From assembly GCA_963765585.1 (NCBI GenBank), contig CAVXXB010000011.1, positions 280,859 to 344,858 on the forward strand: a stretch of 64,000 bases of DNA. The letters are read 5' to 3'. Numbering within the stretch: the first letter of the stretch is position 1; each line of letters begins with the position of its first letter. This document shows positions 27,088 to 35,598 of this stretch, piece by piece. Below the pieces are notes generated by a model. That model ran no database searches, was not told the origin of the DNA, and saw only the letters and a list, made by a program, of their open reading frames with translations. Both the position numbers and the translations under genes were made by a program. The stretch comes from CAVXXB01 sp963765585 (GTDB lineage: Bacteria > Calditrichota > Calditrichia > JAJRVZ01).

Positions 27088-28122
27088 TCAGGAAACCCCG
27101 CAAAATTCTTTAATAGCCTCGATGACGAGTCTATTTTGTTCCTGTGTTCCCAGGGTAATACGTAGGTGTGAATTTAGCTGCGGTTCGTTCATAAACTTAA
27201 TGATCAAATTGCGTTTCGTTAAGAATTCTTTTAGCGGTTGCATCATTTCTTTAGGAATTTTTATAAGAATAAAATTAGCTTCAGATTTATATACAGTAAA
27301 ACCGGGTATTTTACCCATTTCTATATGATAAAGATCTATGTCCGCACTCATTTTTTTAGCGATATCAGAATAATACTCAGGTGAATCAAGCGCAGCAATT
27401 GCAATTTCCTCAGTAATACTATTATAACCCAGATAGCGGTTAGATAATTTTATCAACTGTTCGAGACCGCGGCCCACCAATGCATAGCCAATTCTCAGAC
27501 CTGCCAATGCATAATATTTTGAAAATGTACGAATCACAACCAGATTAGGGAAATCATTGATCAACTTTATTGTTTGATGACTCTCAGCATGATACCAATA
27601 GGCCTCATCGAGGACAACAATTGTGTCAGGTAATTTTTGCATTAATTCATGAAAATCTGCAACTGACATTGAATTGCCAGTGGGGTTATTTGGTGAACTG
27701 ACAAAAACGAGTTTAGGCTTTTCTTTTTCAATCAGTTCTAGCATTTCGGGAAGATTATAATAGAAACTATCCTCACCAACGTGCAAGGGATATTCAAGGT
27801 TTTGCCCATTTACTTCATTAGCAATTTCTTTATAATACCACCATGAATATGACGGTATCATTAGCTTTTCACCCGGGCCAAGATAACATTGTACAACTTG
27901 TTTCAGGATATCTTCCGCACCATAACCAAGCAGGACCTGTTTTTCTTCAACTTTAAAATCAGACGCAAGGCGTTCCGACAAACTACTTTTTACACCTCGG
28001 GTATATGCCTTTGTATATGAACTTAATGTCTCCCCTGTTACGTTTTTTAAAACTTCCAGGCATTTTGGCGCCGGACCATAATTGTTTTCGTTTCTGTCTA
28101 AATAAATAGCTTCAGCAGGCAT
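27088..28122 (-). CDS. HisC/CobD-like PLP aminotransferase or decarboxylase
   Basis: Fold-type I PLP enzyme of 344 residues. It has DRNENNYGP at the N-terminus, SPNNPTGN near 143, VVLDEAYW near 172, and TFSKYYALAGLRIGYAL near 200 with the Schiff-base Lys. It is closest in layout to histidinol-phosphate aminotransferase and CobD-type O-phosphoamino-acid decarboxylases. No other his or cob gene is nearby. As first gene of an operon with a nucleotidyltransferase and a CDP-alcohol phosphatidyltransferase, it more likely makes an amino-alcohol phosphate than histidine. That is inference. GGAAAG precedes the start. Confidence 0.82.
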   Translation of the reverse strand: MPAEAIYLDRNENNYGPAPKCLEVLKNVTGETLSSYTKAYTRGVKSSLSERLASDFKVEEKQVLLGYGAEDILKQVVQCYLGPGEKLMIPSYSWWYYKEIANEVNGQNLEYPLHVGEDSFYYNLPEMLELIEKEKPKLVFVSSPNNPTGNSMSVADFHELMQKLPDTIVVLDEAYWYHAESHQTIKLINDFPNLVVIRTFSKYYALAGLRIGYALVGRGLEQLIKLSNRYLGYNSITEEIAIAALDSPEYYSDIAKKMSADIDLYHIEMGKIPGFTVYKSEANFILIKIPKEMMQPLKEFLTKRNLIIKFMNEPQLNSHLRITLGTQEQNRLVIEAIKEFCGVS

Positions 28123-28500
28123 ATACTTTCCATTATTCTATTGTTAAAATAAATTAGGGCAAGAATATAAACAGAATTTTAATAAAAGTCGATGCTTATT
28201 GAGAGATTTTGATAATTTTAAGTTTTAAAAGTTTGCTGGATGTGGTTGAAAAATCTGGCATTTCGGAACGAGAAGATTATACTGTCTCCAAATAATTCAT
28301 CGAAAAATTTGTCATCCCGCAGGGATCTTCCCGTCCAATTAATAGAGAATAATCCGGGAAGATTCCTAAAGGAATGACAATGTTGAAATTTAGCACTCTG
28401 GTTTCAGATTCTGAGTTCTTTTGCCTCTTAGCATCTTAGCCTTTTAGCCTTTTAGCCTCTTATCCTTAAAACTAAAAGTACAAATACCGCAAGGATCATA
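28123..28500. other. Spacer with REP-like palindrome
   Basis: No gene is supported. It contains the palindromic repeat at 28308-28381 and a tail of TTAGC/CTTTTAGCC direct repeats (28431-28470). The promoter of the head-group operon should be near 28130-28200 but could not be fixed. Confidence 0.5.
28308..28381. repeat. Dispersed TGTCATCCCGCAGGGATC palindrome, copy B
   Basis: TTGTCATCCCGCAGGGATCT then TCCCG on the left, and CGGGAAGATTCCTAAAGGAA then TGACA on the right, form an imperfect long hairpin. Related sequence is at 2896-2935 (left arm) and 63161-63262. Confidence 0.75.
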
Positions 28501-29103
28501 CTAATACGTCGGGAATAAAATCCCGATATTAATTCCCCAATAACTATGTGCCACTGACTCTTTTGAGATCGATTCACCGGATGCAAAAGCCGCATTGTAT
28601 TTAAGACTGGTCATGATCGACACATAATCCGTTGGAAATAAAAATCCAACTTCAGGGGCGATGCCAAAGTGCCAGTTATTCTCTTCAAACGCATTGACCC
28701 CTATTTCAAGTCGTTGAACAACATAGTACGTCCCGACCCCGATTCCGATGAACGGCCGGATAGCTGAGCGAGGACTACCAAGATGAAGATGGGAAGTTAA
28801 CATGATGGGAAATGCATTCAGGTATCGGATCTGGGTTCCCGTAATTGCACCGTTTTGTATTTCAAATGTTCCATCCACACGCTGATCTATGATATTCCAG
28901 CCGGTTACACCGCCAATGGAAATGTGTTTGGTAACAAAACTTCGGAATTCAATACCAAATCCCCGGAAACTGGTTTCATCAATAAAATCCTTCGTGTCTT
29001 CGGTCGGTACGGCAATATTCCAGGATATTCCACCGTAACCGTCTTGCGCAAACGCATTCAGACTCAGTAAAATCACCATTGATAAGATTAAGATATATTT
29101 CAT
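28501..29103 (-). CDS. Outer-membrane beta-barrel, pair 3
   Basis: Third paralogue of the barrel family (200 residues from the chosen ATG). The signal peptide is MKYILILSMVILLSLNAFAQ. Shared blocks include TSFRGFGIEFRSFV, FEIQNGAITGTQIRYLNAFP, LTSHLHLGS, and NNWHFGIAPEVGFLFP. AGGAC precedes the ATG. It lies 34 nt after the DUF4136 gene of the same pair, giving an uninterrupted reference for the layout that the mobile element broke in pair 1. Function is unknown. Confidence 0.82.
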   Translation of the reverse strand: MKYILILSMVILLSLNAFAQDGYGGISWNIAVPTEDTKDFIDETSFRGFGIEFRSFVTKHISIGGVTGWNIIDQRVDGTFEIQNGAITGTQIRYLNAFPIMLTSHLHLGSPRSAIRPFIGIGVGTYYVVQRLEIGVNAFEENNWHFGIAPEVGFLFPTDYVSIMTSLKYNAAFASGESISKESVAHSYWGINIGILFPTY

Positions 29104-29137
29104 TTTATATGTCCTGTTTTTATAGTTGACGGTATTA

Positions 29138-29776
29138 TTATTCACTTACACCAATATATGGTGACTGTACAAATGCCTGACCAATTGATGTAGATAAACG
29201 GGTTTTCACTCCGGTACTGGCATCGCCAAGCAATCCATTTATCCCGGCAATCCAGGCCGTCGGATAGATTTCCTCGTCCAGATCAATATTATCTACATCA
29301 AGCATATCTATCAACAATGATCCGGTTGAATAAGAGTAAACCACAGTTCCGCCATACCAGGGATAGTACCAGCCGCCCCAATATCCGCCATAGTAATAGC
29401 TGCTGTATGCCTGGTAGTTAGTCCTGGATACTGCTCTGAGGATAATAACCACATCGGGTAATTCTACTGTCGGATCGGTTATCTTTCTAAATCCACGCAA
29501 TTCCATCTGAGAATTTACCTGATCCAAAATATAACTGTCATACTTTCTGGTTAATTCATCGTCTTCACCTTCTTCGGCAATATGATAAATGGAATCCGGC
29601 AAGCTGTATGTTTTATCCTTTGTGAAATCATAATTTGGATCATACAAAGTGGTAACCACATCATAGTCCTGGACCGTCATCCCATAATCGGAATAACACG
29701 CGTTGAGAATCAGAACAGACAGAATCCCTATAACCATTAATAAAAGTTTATGTTTGAACTTTATATTAATCTTCAT
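29138..29776 (-). CDS. DUF4136 lipoprotein, pair 3
   Basis: Lipoprotein of 212 residues. The signal ends SVLILNACYS with the lipidated Cys near residue 27. It has the shared core DYDVVTTLYDPNYDFTKDKT then YSLPD, an ILDQVNSQMELRGFRK helix, a PDVVIILRAV strand and a Tyr/Gly/Trp tract (YSSYYYGGYWGGWYYPWYGG), then QAFVQSPYIG near the C-terminus. It is preceded by another, more divergent DUF4136-like lipoprotein gene 47 nt upstream, so this locus is probably a three-gene operon. AGGAGGT precedes the start. Confidence 0.83.
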   Translation of the reverse strand: MKINIKFKHKLLLMVIGILSVLILNACYSDYGMTVQDYDVVTTLYDPNYDFTKDKTYSLPDSIYHIAEEGEDDELTRKYDSYILDQVNSQMELRGFRKITDPTVELPDVVIILRAVSRTNYQAYSSYYYGGYWGGWYYPWYGGTVVYSYSTGSLLIDMLDVDNIDLDEEIYPTAWIAGINGLLGDASTGVKTRLSTSIGQAFVQSPYIGVSE

Positions 29777-29823
29777 TTACCAACCTCCTGAATTTTAGTT
29801 TTGAATTATTTAAATCGTTATTT

Positions 29824-30339
29824 TTATTTGTCAGATCGATCCGGAAAATCTGAAAATATCCTGGCACATATTTTTTGTACCACTTTATCTGCATCTTCTG
29901 GGTCATCTAACAGACCACTACCTTTTCCGCGCCAGAACAAAATTCTATTCTCATTATCTATCAAATCGATCAACAAAAGTCCATCTTGCTTTATCTCATT
30001 ATTTCCTTCGAACCATTTCCCGTATGTATATCCGGACTCATCGGAGATTACATCCCCTTTTACACCGGCATAAAATGTTACTAATATATCCGGATCACCA
30101 TCTTCAATAAACTCATATCCCTTTTCAGTCATGATTTGTTTAATCAATTCATAGATCCGGATTTCAGTTTTCTGATTATCAATCCGGTTATAGTTTGCGA
30201 TCTGGGCACCGCTCTTAAGCCAGCCAAAGGTTTCGAACCGGATATACTCGGCATCACCCTTAGAATCAACATTAATTTTGACCGCCGAACATGCCAGTAA
30301 TAATCCAACAATTAAAAGAGTTATAAAAAAATATTTCAT
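29824..30339 (-). CDS. Divergent DUF4136-like lipoprotein
   Basis: 171 residues from the chosen ATG. The signal is MKYFFITLLIVGLLLACS with the lipidated Cys at about residue 17. The body follows the DUF4136 plan: FETFGWLKSG where the strand with YAMPD lies in the others, a helix ending IMTEKGYEFI, DPDILVTFYAG, LLLIDLIDNENRILFWRGKG, and a C-terminal helix. It lacks the Tyr/Gly tract. It is first of three co-directional genes ending at 28501. An upstream in-frame ATG (30378) would add 13 residues and weaken the signal peptide. Confidence 0.78.
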   Translation of the reverse strand: MKYFFITLLIVGLLLACSAVKINVDSKGDAEYIRFETFGWLKSGAQIANYNRIDNQKTEIRIYELIKQIMTEKGYEFIEDGDPDILVTFYAGVKGDVISDESGYTYGKWFEGNNEIKQDGLLLIDLIDNENRILFWRGKGSGLLDDPEDADKVVQKICARIFSDFPDRSDK

Positions 30340-30718
30340 AGTGATGATCGTGCATCCCCAAAGAAAGTCCAGCGCCAAACTTCCAAGTTAAGATAGATTC
30401 TATAATCTGGTTAAATTATCAAAAAATTATTAAGTTCCCAAAAATATTATTGATTTTGTTATGTTTTATAATTGCATTATACATATGCATTAAACTACCT
30501 TTTTATTCCTCATTTATAAAAAAGGTCCTTCTCCGGAAATAATATCCGGAGGAGAAATATACTAGAGATTTCTGAAAAATGATTGTTTTTACCTCAACGT
30601 CATTCTGAACTTGTTTCAGAATCCCGTTATTTAGACCCTGAAATAAATTCAGGGTGACGAAATTCAAGTATTTAGTACATTTTTCAGAAGTTTCATACTA
30701 TTTAAATGGAATTAAATT
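30340..30718. other. Divergent spacer upstream of tenA-like gene
   Basis: No gene is supported. It holds a hairpin CTCCGGA...TCCGGAG near 30530-30555 next to GGTCCTTCTC, reminiscent of the GGATAAGGACC repeat tails, and the repeat at 30598-30662. I looked for a thiamine riboswitch and did not find its conserved CTGAGA/ACC-TGATC core. Confidence 0.5.
30598..30662. repeat. GTCATTCTGAA/TTCAGGGTGAC palindromic repeat
   Basis: CGTCATTCTGAACTTGTTTC on the left and AATTCAGGGTGACG on the right form an imperfect inverted repeat. A related but shorter copy lies near 17052-17100 (TGTCATTCTGAATCCTGG ... CTTGTTTCGGGATC). Confidence 0.65.
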
Positions 30719-31390
30719 ATGACATTTTCAGATATCCTGATCAAAGAGTGCACTGGCATTCTCAAGAAGAATTTTGAGCATCCTTTCGTTACAGCGCTTG
30801 CAAATGGCAGTCTGGATATGGATAAATTTCGCTATTATATGATTCAGGATATGCTATATATTGTAGACTACGCACGAGCACTGACCTGGGTTGCACCGCA
30901 GATGGCAAATATTTCTGATATCATGCGCATGCTTAATGCTGCCCGCGAAACGTTCGAAATCGAATCATTATTAAAAGAGCAATATTTCGGTCAATTTGAG
31001 ATATCGGTGGAAGATGCGCGGGGCACAAACCAGGCGCCGTCGTGTAAGGCATATATAGATCATCTTTTTCGATATACCAGGAATGGAACTCTGGCAGAAG
31101 GTTTGGCCGCTATTTTGCCATGTAGCTGGATTTATGTCGAAATTGGTTTACACTATAATTCCGGCGATAACATCCCGGATTCAAATCCCTACAAAATGTG
31201 GTTACAAACTTATTCAGATCCGGCCTTTGTCGACATGGTCGACTGGTGGTTTTCGATTTTAAATTCAATCACCGTCCATTCAGATGCTAAGGAATTAAAT
31301 CATCTTAAAAATATCTTTATTGAATCTTGCCGCTATGAGTGGCTATTCTGGGAAATGTCCTGGAACATGGAAACCTGGCAACCCTTGTAA
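30719..31390 (+). CDS. TenA-family protein (thiaminase II type)
   Basis: Soluble helical protein of 223 residues related to TenA, which hydrolyses aminopyrimidine breakdown products for thiamine salvage. The recognisable parts are FEHPFVTALANGSLDMDKFR then YYMIQDMLYIVDYARAL, and LPCSWIYVEIG near 137, where the Cys corresponds to the nucleophile of the TenA-Cys group. No other thiamine gene or TPP riboswitch is nearby, so the substrate could differ. The receptor gene at 31406 starts 15 nt later and is probably co-transcribed. Confidence 0.85.
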   Translation: MTFSDILIKECTGILKKNFEHPFVTALANGSLDMDKFRYYMIQDMLYIVDYARALTWVAPQMANISDIMRMLNAARETFEIESLLKEQYFGQFEISVEDARGTNQAPSCKAYIDHLFRYTRNGTLAEGLAAILPCSWIYVEIGLHYNSGDNIPDSNPYKMWLQTYSDPAFVDMVDWWFSILNSITVHSDAKELNHLKNIFIESCRYEWLFWEMSWNMETWQPL

Positions 31391-31405
31391 AATGGAGCTA
31401 TAAGT

Positions 31406-33037
31406 ATGATCAAAAGACCAGGAAGCGGTAAATTAAGAATCCGGTTAGTTCGGGATCTCACAATTACAATTATAATTGCCTCTGCAATCACTCTGTTTAT
31501 AGTTCTTAACTACAGTTCAGGATTGGTCAGGTCGATCTCCATCTCGCATATTCAAAAAACCACACAGGCAGCCGTCTCTGAATTTCAGGCAATTACCCTT
31601 CCCATAGAAAATAATCTAAAGATTATAAATCGTTGGTGTCAGGCAGGATTGATAGATATTAATAAACCGGAAGAACTTAACCGGAAATTGATACCCATTC
31701 TTGAACTCATGCCTAATGCTTCGGCCATAATCATTGTTTCCAGTAGCGGAGCCGAATATTTTCTGATGCGGGACAGTTCGGCCTGGCGTACTCGCGTGAC
31801 AAACCAGGGGAAACATCCCGGCAAATCTATAGAAAGAAAATGGTCTGCAGACTTTAAATTGCTTGAAACCAATATCATCAACACGACGATAGATCCAAAA
31901 TCGCGAATATGGTATTCAGGTACCGCAGATAGTGCCACTGAAAATAAAATATTCTGGACCCAACCCTTCTTTTTTGAAATTCAGCAGAAACTGGGAATAT
32001 CCGCAGCAATAAAAAGTACTCCCTCAGCCGATCCAGGTGAAACATATGTAATCGATTTTGATTTACCTATTACTGAATTCTATAAAATGGTTTCATCTCA
32101 AAAACCAAGTGTAAACGGCCACACTTTTCTTTTTCTGGCAGATGGCAGTTTATTTGATTTAAGACAATTGCGGGATAAGCCTGGTGCAGAAAATAAAGAT
32201 ACGCAGGTGTTTTTGCCAATTAAAGAATTACCATCTTCTGCAAAGACCGCAGCTATTAAAATGTGGCAAACCAACCCGGCCCGGATAGATGAATCATTCG
32301 AATTTAAAAGCGGCGGTGAAACCTGGTGGGGTGGTATCCACAGACTAAATCCCGATGGCGGGCGCGTCTGGATGGGTATTGTGATACCTCAAAGAGATCT
32401 AATCGGGCAGCTTTATGATTTCCGTTATCTGGTATTTTTAGCAGTTTTTCTGACTATCGGAATTGCATTATATCTTATTGCCAGATTTACACAAAAATAT
32501 ATAAAAAAAATCAGGCAACTCCCCGCCACGCGGATTGATCCTCGCCATATCGAAGAGGATATCAATAGCATTATCAAATCAGGTGAGAGCAAGAATGTCG
32601 AATTTAAGTCCACTATGCGTATGAATCTTAAATCCGGTAAACACGGCAAAGAAATTGAGCAGGCTTGGCTAAAATCGGTAACCGCTTTTCTGAATACAGA
32701 TGGAGGTATGTTACTGATTGGTGTGAATGATGCCGGTGAAATTGTAGGAATTGAAGCCGATGAATTTGAGAACGACGATAAATGCCGGTTACATTTTAAA
32801 AATCTGATACAACAACATATCGGATTGGAGTATTCAGAATTTATTCAAATGGATGTTCATAATATCCAAAGCAAAAAGATCGTTTTAATCGAGGTTGATA
32901 AATCATCGAATCCGGCTTTTTTGAAGATGAAAGAGGAAGAAGAGTTTTATATCCGGTCGGGGCCGTCAAGCGTAAAATTACCGGTGAGCAAAGTGCTGAC
33001 CTATTTAAAACAACAAAATATAAATTCGGAAAAATAA
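31406..33037 (+). CDS. Membrane receptor with extracytoplasmic sensor and cytoplasmic AlbA_2 domain
   Basis: A 543-residue protein. Membrane helix 1 is at about 18-38 (TITIIIASAITLFIVLNY), followed by a 300-residue extracytoplasmic region that resembles a Cache-type sensor. Membrane helix 2 is near 343-363 (YLVFLAVFLTIGIALYLIA). A cytoplasmic AlbA_2/Schlafen-like putative nucleic-acid-binding domain starts near 393 (GESKNVEFKS, VTAFLNTDGGMLLIGVNDAG, FYIRSGPSSVKLP). There is no kinase, HAMP or methyl-accepting region. The layout suggests a one-component receptor signalling to DNA or RNA at the membrane; that is inference. GGAG precedes the ATG, 15 nt after tenA. Confidence 0.82.
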   Translation: MIKRPGSGKLRIRLVRDLTITIIIASAITLFIVLNYSSGLVRSISISHIQKTTQAAVSEFQAITLPIENNLKIINRWCQAGLIDINKPEELNRKLIPILELMPNASAIIIVSSSGAEYFLMRDSSAWRTRVTNQGKHPGKSIERKWSADFKLLETNIINTTIDPKSRIWYSGTADSATENKIFWTQPFFFEIQQKLGISAAIKSTPSADPGETYVIDFDLPITEFYKMVSSQKPSVNGHTFLFLADGSLFDLRQLRDKPGAENKDTQVFLPIKELPSSAKTAAIKMWQTNPARIDESFEFKSGGETWWGGIHRLNPDGGRVWMGIVIPQRDLIGQLYDFRYLVFLAVFLTIGIALYLIARFTQKYIKKIRQLPATRIDPRHIEEDINSIIKSGESKNVEFKSTMRMNLKSGKHGKEIEQAWLKSVTAFLNTDGGMLLIGVNDAGEIVGIEADEFENDDKCRLHFKNLIQQHIGLEYSEFIQMDVHNIQSKKIVLIEVDKSSNPAFLKMKEEEEFYIRSGPSSVKLPVSKVLTYLKQQNINSEK

Positions 33038-33054
33038 GTAAAGGTCATTTTGGC

Positions 33055-33108
33055 TCGGAATACTCGTCCTGTCCCGGAACGAGATACTATGGATAAGGAC
33101 CTTTTACC
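33055..33108. repeat. Dispersed CCTGTCCCGGAACG repeat, copy C
   Basis: CGTCCTGTCCCGGAACGAGA then TACTATGGATAAGGACCTTT follows the receptor gene. It matches copies A (4171) and B (10631). The remaining spacer to 33360 contains CCACAGAGATCACAGAGC and GTTCTTTGCGGTAAAAA phrases but no gene. Confidence 0.75.
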
Positions 33109-33360
33109 TGAAGTGCGAATTAATCTTAGATGATTAATAAAAAATTTACCACAGAGATCACAGAGCAGGCACAGAGTTCGCAGAGAAATAAATAATTATA
33201 AAAACTCCGCGTTCTTTGCGGTAAAAAAAAGTCAGCCTGCAGAGATTTTTTAAGCTTAGTAATTTTTAGAAAAAGCCCCTGAGTCGCCGAGTCCATAGCA
33301 AAATAAATTGTGTCTTAGTGCCTTCGTGTTAGTACGGATTATTCTGGAGGGAATAAAAAA

Positions 33361-33384
33361 AGGGATACGGTTTTTCGTATCCCT
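33361..33384 (-). terminator. Terminator of the sigma/Spy operon
   Basis: Nine-bp perfect stem AGGGATACG/CGTATCCCT with a 6-nt loop, followed on the minus strand by a run of seven T. It lies 43 nt past the stop of the Spy-like gene. A second hairpin (GGGACGTAT/ATACGTCCC, 33408-33428) touches the stop codon itself. Confidence 0.85.
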
Positions 33385-33427
33385 GAGATATTCGAACAAA
33401 ATATTTGGGGACGTATTCAATACGTCC

Positions 33428-34306
33428 CTACTGGGGTCGGTTATTTCGATGCCCCCTTGGTTGCTTGTCAAACTCATCTTTCATTTTATCGAATTCGACT
33501 TTTTGCTCATCATTCAATACCCTGGCTATCTGTTGCGCAACATCTTCCCGATGTGATTGAAAGACTTCATTTTTCACCTCAGGATCATCAATATTTTTCA
33601 TTTCTTCACGGAATGTCGATCTTGATTCTTTAAGAATTTTTTCAATTAGTGCTTCCTGATCCGGATTTAAATCCAGTTCATTCTTCAATTGCTCCAGCAT
33701 GCGCTGGCCATCCCGGTGTGCCATTCTGCGATTAAATTTACCCCGGCGCTTCATATTCATTTTGTCCATTTTTTCCATCTGTCCGGGTGATAGTATGGTT
33801 TCTAACCGGGAATGAAGTGAATTAAATTTTTCTTTCATCTGCTCCCGATCTCCTCCATTGTTTCTAATCTGGAGCATCTCATCTCCAAACTCTGAAAAAA
33901 CCTCAGACAATTGCTTTTTCTGATTTTCGTTTAGTTCTAATTGTTTATCCATCCGTCTGATACGGTTCTCAATAATTGATCTCGGCATTTTATTTTTTTT
34001 CAGGTCTGATTTGATTCCTGCCAATAAGTTTTGTTGATCTTCATTCAGAATAGGAAGCACCTTATCGAATAGTTCATCACGCGATTCACGTTGATGATCT
34101 TTCAAAATTGTCTGAAGTTGTTCCTTCTGTTCGTTGGACAAATCTAAAACGCCGGTAATCTCACGCATACCTGGTTCGCTGGCATTATCACGCGGTGGCC
34201 GTTGACGATCGGATTCTTGTGATTTATTTGTAAATGCAATACTTGTCAAAGTAAAAATAAGTAAAATTATACCCATGGTTAAAATTCCAAATTTTCTTTT
34301 CTTCAT
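33428..34306 (-). CDS. Spy/CpxP-like periplasmic protein, triple-motif form
   Basis: A 292-residue exported helical protein. After a signal segment (ILTMGIILLIFTLTSIAF) it has three LTxxQ-like units: LDLSNEQKEQLQ, LELNENQKKQLS and LDLNPDQEALIEK. Many Lys, Arg, Glu, Met and Gln residues and a basic C-terminus (GHRNNRPQ) follow. Spy-type proteins are ATP-independent periplasmic chaperones induced by envelope stress. It is about twice the usual length, as if duplicated. It lies downstream of the ECF sigma, anti-sigma and small Spy-like genes, from which it is separated by a terminator, so it probably has its own promoter in 34307-34514. Confidence 0.8.
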   Translation of the reverse strand: MKKRKFGILTMGIILLIFTLTSIAFTNKSQESDRQRPPRDNASEPGMREITGVLDLSNEQKEQLQTILKDHQRESRDELFDKVLPILNEDQQNLLAGIKSDLKKNKMPRSIIENRIRRMDKQLELNENQKKQLSEVFSEFGDEMLQIRNNGGDREQMKEKFNSLHSRLETILSPGQMEKMDKMNMKRRGKFNRRMAHRDGQRMLEQLKNELDLNPDQEALIEKILKESRSTFREEMKNIDDPEVKNEVFQSHREDVAQQIARVLNDEQKVEFDKMKDEFDKQPRGHRNNRPQ

Positions 34307-34514
34307 TATAAATCCTCCTGATAATTTCTTGTGGTTACTGTCCTTGTTAAAACAATCGAGACCGCCACTTTTTTAATTAGATGATAAGATCTTACCGGTT
34401 TTTTATCACTCTGCCGGTTTGACAATTAATAATTATAGAATATTCCCGATTCATTAAAGAAGATTATTTATGAATTGATAGAGTCAATCGGATTAGAACA
34501 AAGGGATAAAAAAA

Positions 34515-34548
34515 ATCTGGTTCCCTAAGCATAAATTGGGAACCAGAT
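34515..34548 (-). terminator. Terminator after the small Spy-like gene
   Basis: Eleven-bp perfect stem ATCTGGTTCCC/GGGAACCAGAT with a 12-nt loop, followed on the minus strand by eight or more T. It begins 5 nt after the stop at 34554. This is a textbook rho-independent terminator. Confidence 0.9.
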
Positions 34549-34553
34549 CATAA

Positions 34554-34991
34554 TTATGGTCGGTCTTCTGGCGGGGGCGGAAATGGTGGGCCTTCCTGCG
34601 GTGGTTTTCTATGCGGTCTGCGATGCCGCCCGGGGCGTTTCATTCTTTCCATTTTTTGCTTAAAGCGGGAAATTTGTTCCGGCGTAAGAACCGTCTCCAA
34701 TTCTTTGAGTAACGAATCATTCATCGCCTCAAAATTACCACGCATTTGCTCACCAAGTTGATCCATTTTCTTAAAATGGCGCATCAAAATCTTGCGAAGC
34801 GGTTCCTGTTGTGTCTCATCCGGTTGAATGATTTTTTCAATTCTTTGGACAAATCCACGTTCACTTCGCCAATCAGCAATCCGGTCAAATGCGCGATTCT
34901 TTAAAAACGACGCGGTGATTAATGATCCCAGTATCATACCGATGATAAGAGTCCCGCTAATGACAAAAATTGATTTTGTTTTTACTGTCAT
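34554..34991 (-). CDS. Small Spy/CnrX-like periplasmic sensor protein
   Basis: A 145-residue membrane-anchored protein: N-terminal helix (SIFVISGTLIIGMILGSLI), then a helical periplasmic part with LLKELETVLTPEQISRFKQK, the LTPEQ motif of the Spy/CpxP/ZraP group, and a Pro-rich basic tail (RPGRHRRPHRKPPQ...). It starts 4 nt after the anti-sigma stop, so the two are translated together. In related systems such periplasmic proteins modulate the anti-sigma factor or bind metals. A sensing role here is inference. Confidence 0.8.
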   Translation of the reverse strand: MTVKTKSIFVISGTLIIGMILGSLITASFLKNRAFDRIADWRSERGFVQRIEKIIQPDETQQEPLRKILMRHFKKMDQLGEQMRGNFEAMNDSLLKELETVLTPEQISRFKQKMERMKRPGRHRRPHRKPPQEGPPFPPPPEDRP

Positions 34992-34995
34992 TTTT

Positions 34996-35406
34996 CTACT
35001 CCTGAGCTAAATCGACAAGCGGATTAAATGCATCTGTTGGCGAAATATCGGTTAACGCCAGTATGCCATCCACAGAGAACTGTTCACTACTCCACATATT
35101 AAAGGATGCCGTGATAATTATTAATAAAATAGCCGCAATGGCAACCGGCCGAAATATCTGAAACAGGTTAAACGTAAATTCCTCAGTATTCTTTACTTGA
35201 ATTCTGGCCATTACACGGTCCTGGAATCCATCACCAAAGGAATTGGCGGCGGCTGACTTAAGCGAACTGCGCATTTTAAGAAGGCTCTCTTTCTCAGCGC
35301 GAAGCCTTGATGAGCGTTCCAGGGCAGATTCCAACTGCTGGTATTCTTCATTTGAAAGTTCAGAATCAAGTGATTTTAGAAGTAAATCACGTACATCATT
35401 ACTCAT
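34996..35406 (-). CDS. Membrane anti-sigma factor
   Basis: A 136-residue single-pass protein. The N-terminal cytoplasmic part (LLLKSLDSELSNEEYQQLES, LRAEKESLLKMRSSLKS) resembles the zinc-finger-type anti-sigma N-terminus but without an evident HxxxCxxC. A membrane helix near 86-105 (FRPVAIAAILLIIITASF) and a short periplasmic tail follow. It lies between the ECF sigma gene and the small Spy-like gene. The 192-bp gap to the sigma gene is longer than usual and contains CACAGAGAACACTGAG sequence, so it may have been enlarged by a repeat. Confidence 0.78.
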   Translation of the reverse strand: MSNDVRDLLLKSLDSELSNEEYQQLESALERSSRLRAEKESLLKMRSSLKSAAANSFGDGFQDRVMARIQVKNTEEFTFNLFQIFRPVAIAAILLIIITASFNMWSSEQFSVDGILALTDISPTDAFNPLVDLAQE

Positions 35407-35598
35407 TTATATCTCCTACATTTTTTATATCACAGAGAACACTGAGAAAAAGCTCAGAGATTCATAATTGGATACTTGTAGTTACTCAAAATTTGAATTG
35501 TATATGTTTTCGAGTAAAATATAGACAATTGCCTATTGCCTATCATAACAAATATATTCAAGTCACCTCTTGCTATCTCCATGATTACCCATAAAAAT

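Noticed and set aside
30340..30718. Thiamine riboswitch upstream of the TenA gene
   Set aside because: The conserved TPP aptamer core sequences were not found in the leader.
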